Of a DNA stretch of 64,000 bases, positions 63,947 through 64,000 are shown in pieces; positions within the stretch are counted from its first letter, which is position 1, and every line of letters starts with the position of its first letter. Origin of the DNA: QZLE01 sp033852135 (lineage in GTDB: Bacteria; Pseudomonadota; Gammaproteobacteria; QZLD01); the NCBI GenBank assembly GCA_033852135.1, contig JAWSVB010000010.1:227379-291378 (forward strand), read 5' to 3'. Under the pieces are notes generated by a model. It did not search any database. It was not told where the DNA came from and saw only the letters and a program-made list of their open reading frames with translations. Both the position numbers and the translations under genes were made by a program.

Positions 63947-64000
63947 GCACTAGTGTTATAAATCTCTTGCTCGAAAGATGTACTGGTCAAGTCCAACCGG

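Overview
The window reads as chromosome of an AT-rich, polarly flagellated gammaproteobacterium. The evidence is gene order: nlpD-rpoS, maf-rng-yhdP-nitrilase, a Pseudomonas/Vibrio-style flagellar block with FlhF/FleN (polar number control), CheA/CheB with a ParC/ParP-like polar chemotaxis pair, and queA-tgt-yajC-secD-secF. The genus cannot be named from the sequence alone.

Layout. 1-2.2 kb: end of nlpD and an rpoS with an unusual Lys/Ala-rich N-terminal extension. 2.2-9.2 kb: maf, rng, yhdP and a nitrilase-family amidase. 9.3-9.8 kb: a small secreted Cys-rich protein. 9.96-29.7 kb: fliK, then a five-gene signalling module (membrane coiled-coil protein, three KPW-type response regulators of which one carries a degenerate HD-GYP domain, and a GAF histidine kinase), then fliLMNOPQR-flhBAF-fleN-fliA-cheYZ. 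29.7-33.0 kb: cheA, cheB. 33.4-37.1 kb: parC-like, parP-like (with a long Glu-Pro hexanucleotide repeat), cheW, a small ORF and a DUF2802 gene. 37.1-38.8 kb, minus strand: a second FliK-like protein and an FlhB C-domain paralogue. 39.2-45.4 kb: a diguanylate cyclase, a DEAD-box helicase, a triple NBR1-Ig/FW-domain secreted protein, two small paralogous proteins and an unknown 388-aa protein. 45.5-51.7 kb: gltX, tRNA-Ala, an outer-membrane barrel, a small ORF with no standard start, a small secreted protein, a Cache chemoreceptor and a YciA-type thioesterase. 51.9-57.4 kb, minus strand: queA-tgt-yajC-secDF. 57.56-64 kb: tRNA-Leu(CAA) with an integrative mobilizable element beside it (tyrosine integrase, AlpA, MOBF relaxase, coupling protein, RHH-like protein), running off the right edge.

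Regulation can be read in part. Sigma-54 -24/-12 elements (GG-N10-GC) sit upstream of fliK, fliL and the diguanylate cyclase. Sigma-28 (FliA) elements sit upstream of parC, the diguanylate cyclase and, more weakly, the secreted Cys-rich protein. This fits the usual hierarchy in which sigma-54 drives hook/export genes and FliA drives late chemotaxis genes. Consensus sigma-70 promoters are visible for tRNA-Ala and tRNA-Leu.

The most interesting items are: the signalling module embedded in the flagellar locus; the perfect terminator-like hairpin inside the fliO signal-peptide codons; the dual sigma-28/sigma-54 control of a cyclase with an intact I-site; the tandem FW-domain secreted protein; the small ORF that appears to start at ATT; and the compact tRNA-Leu mobilizable element with operator-like repeats at the integrase start.
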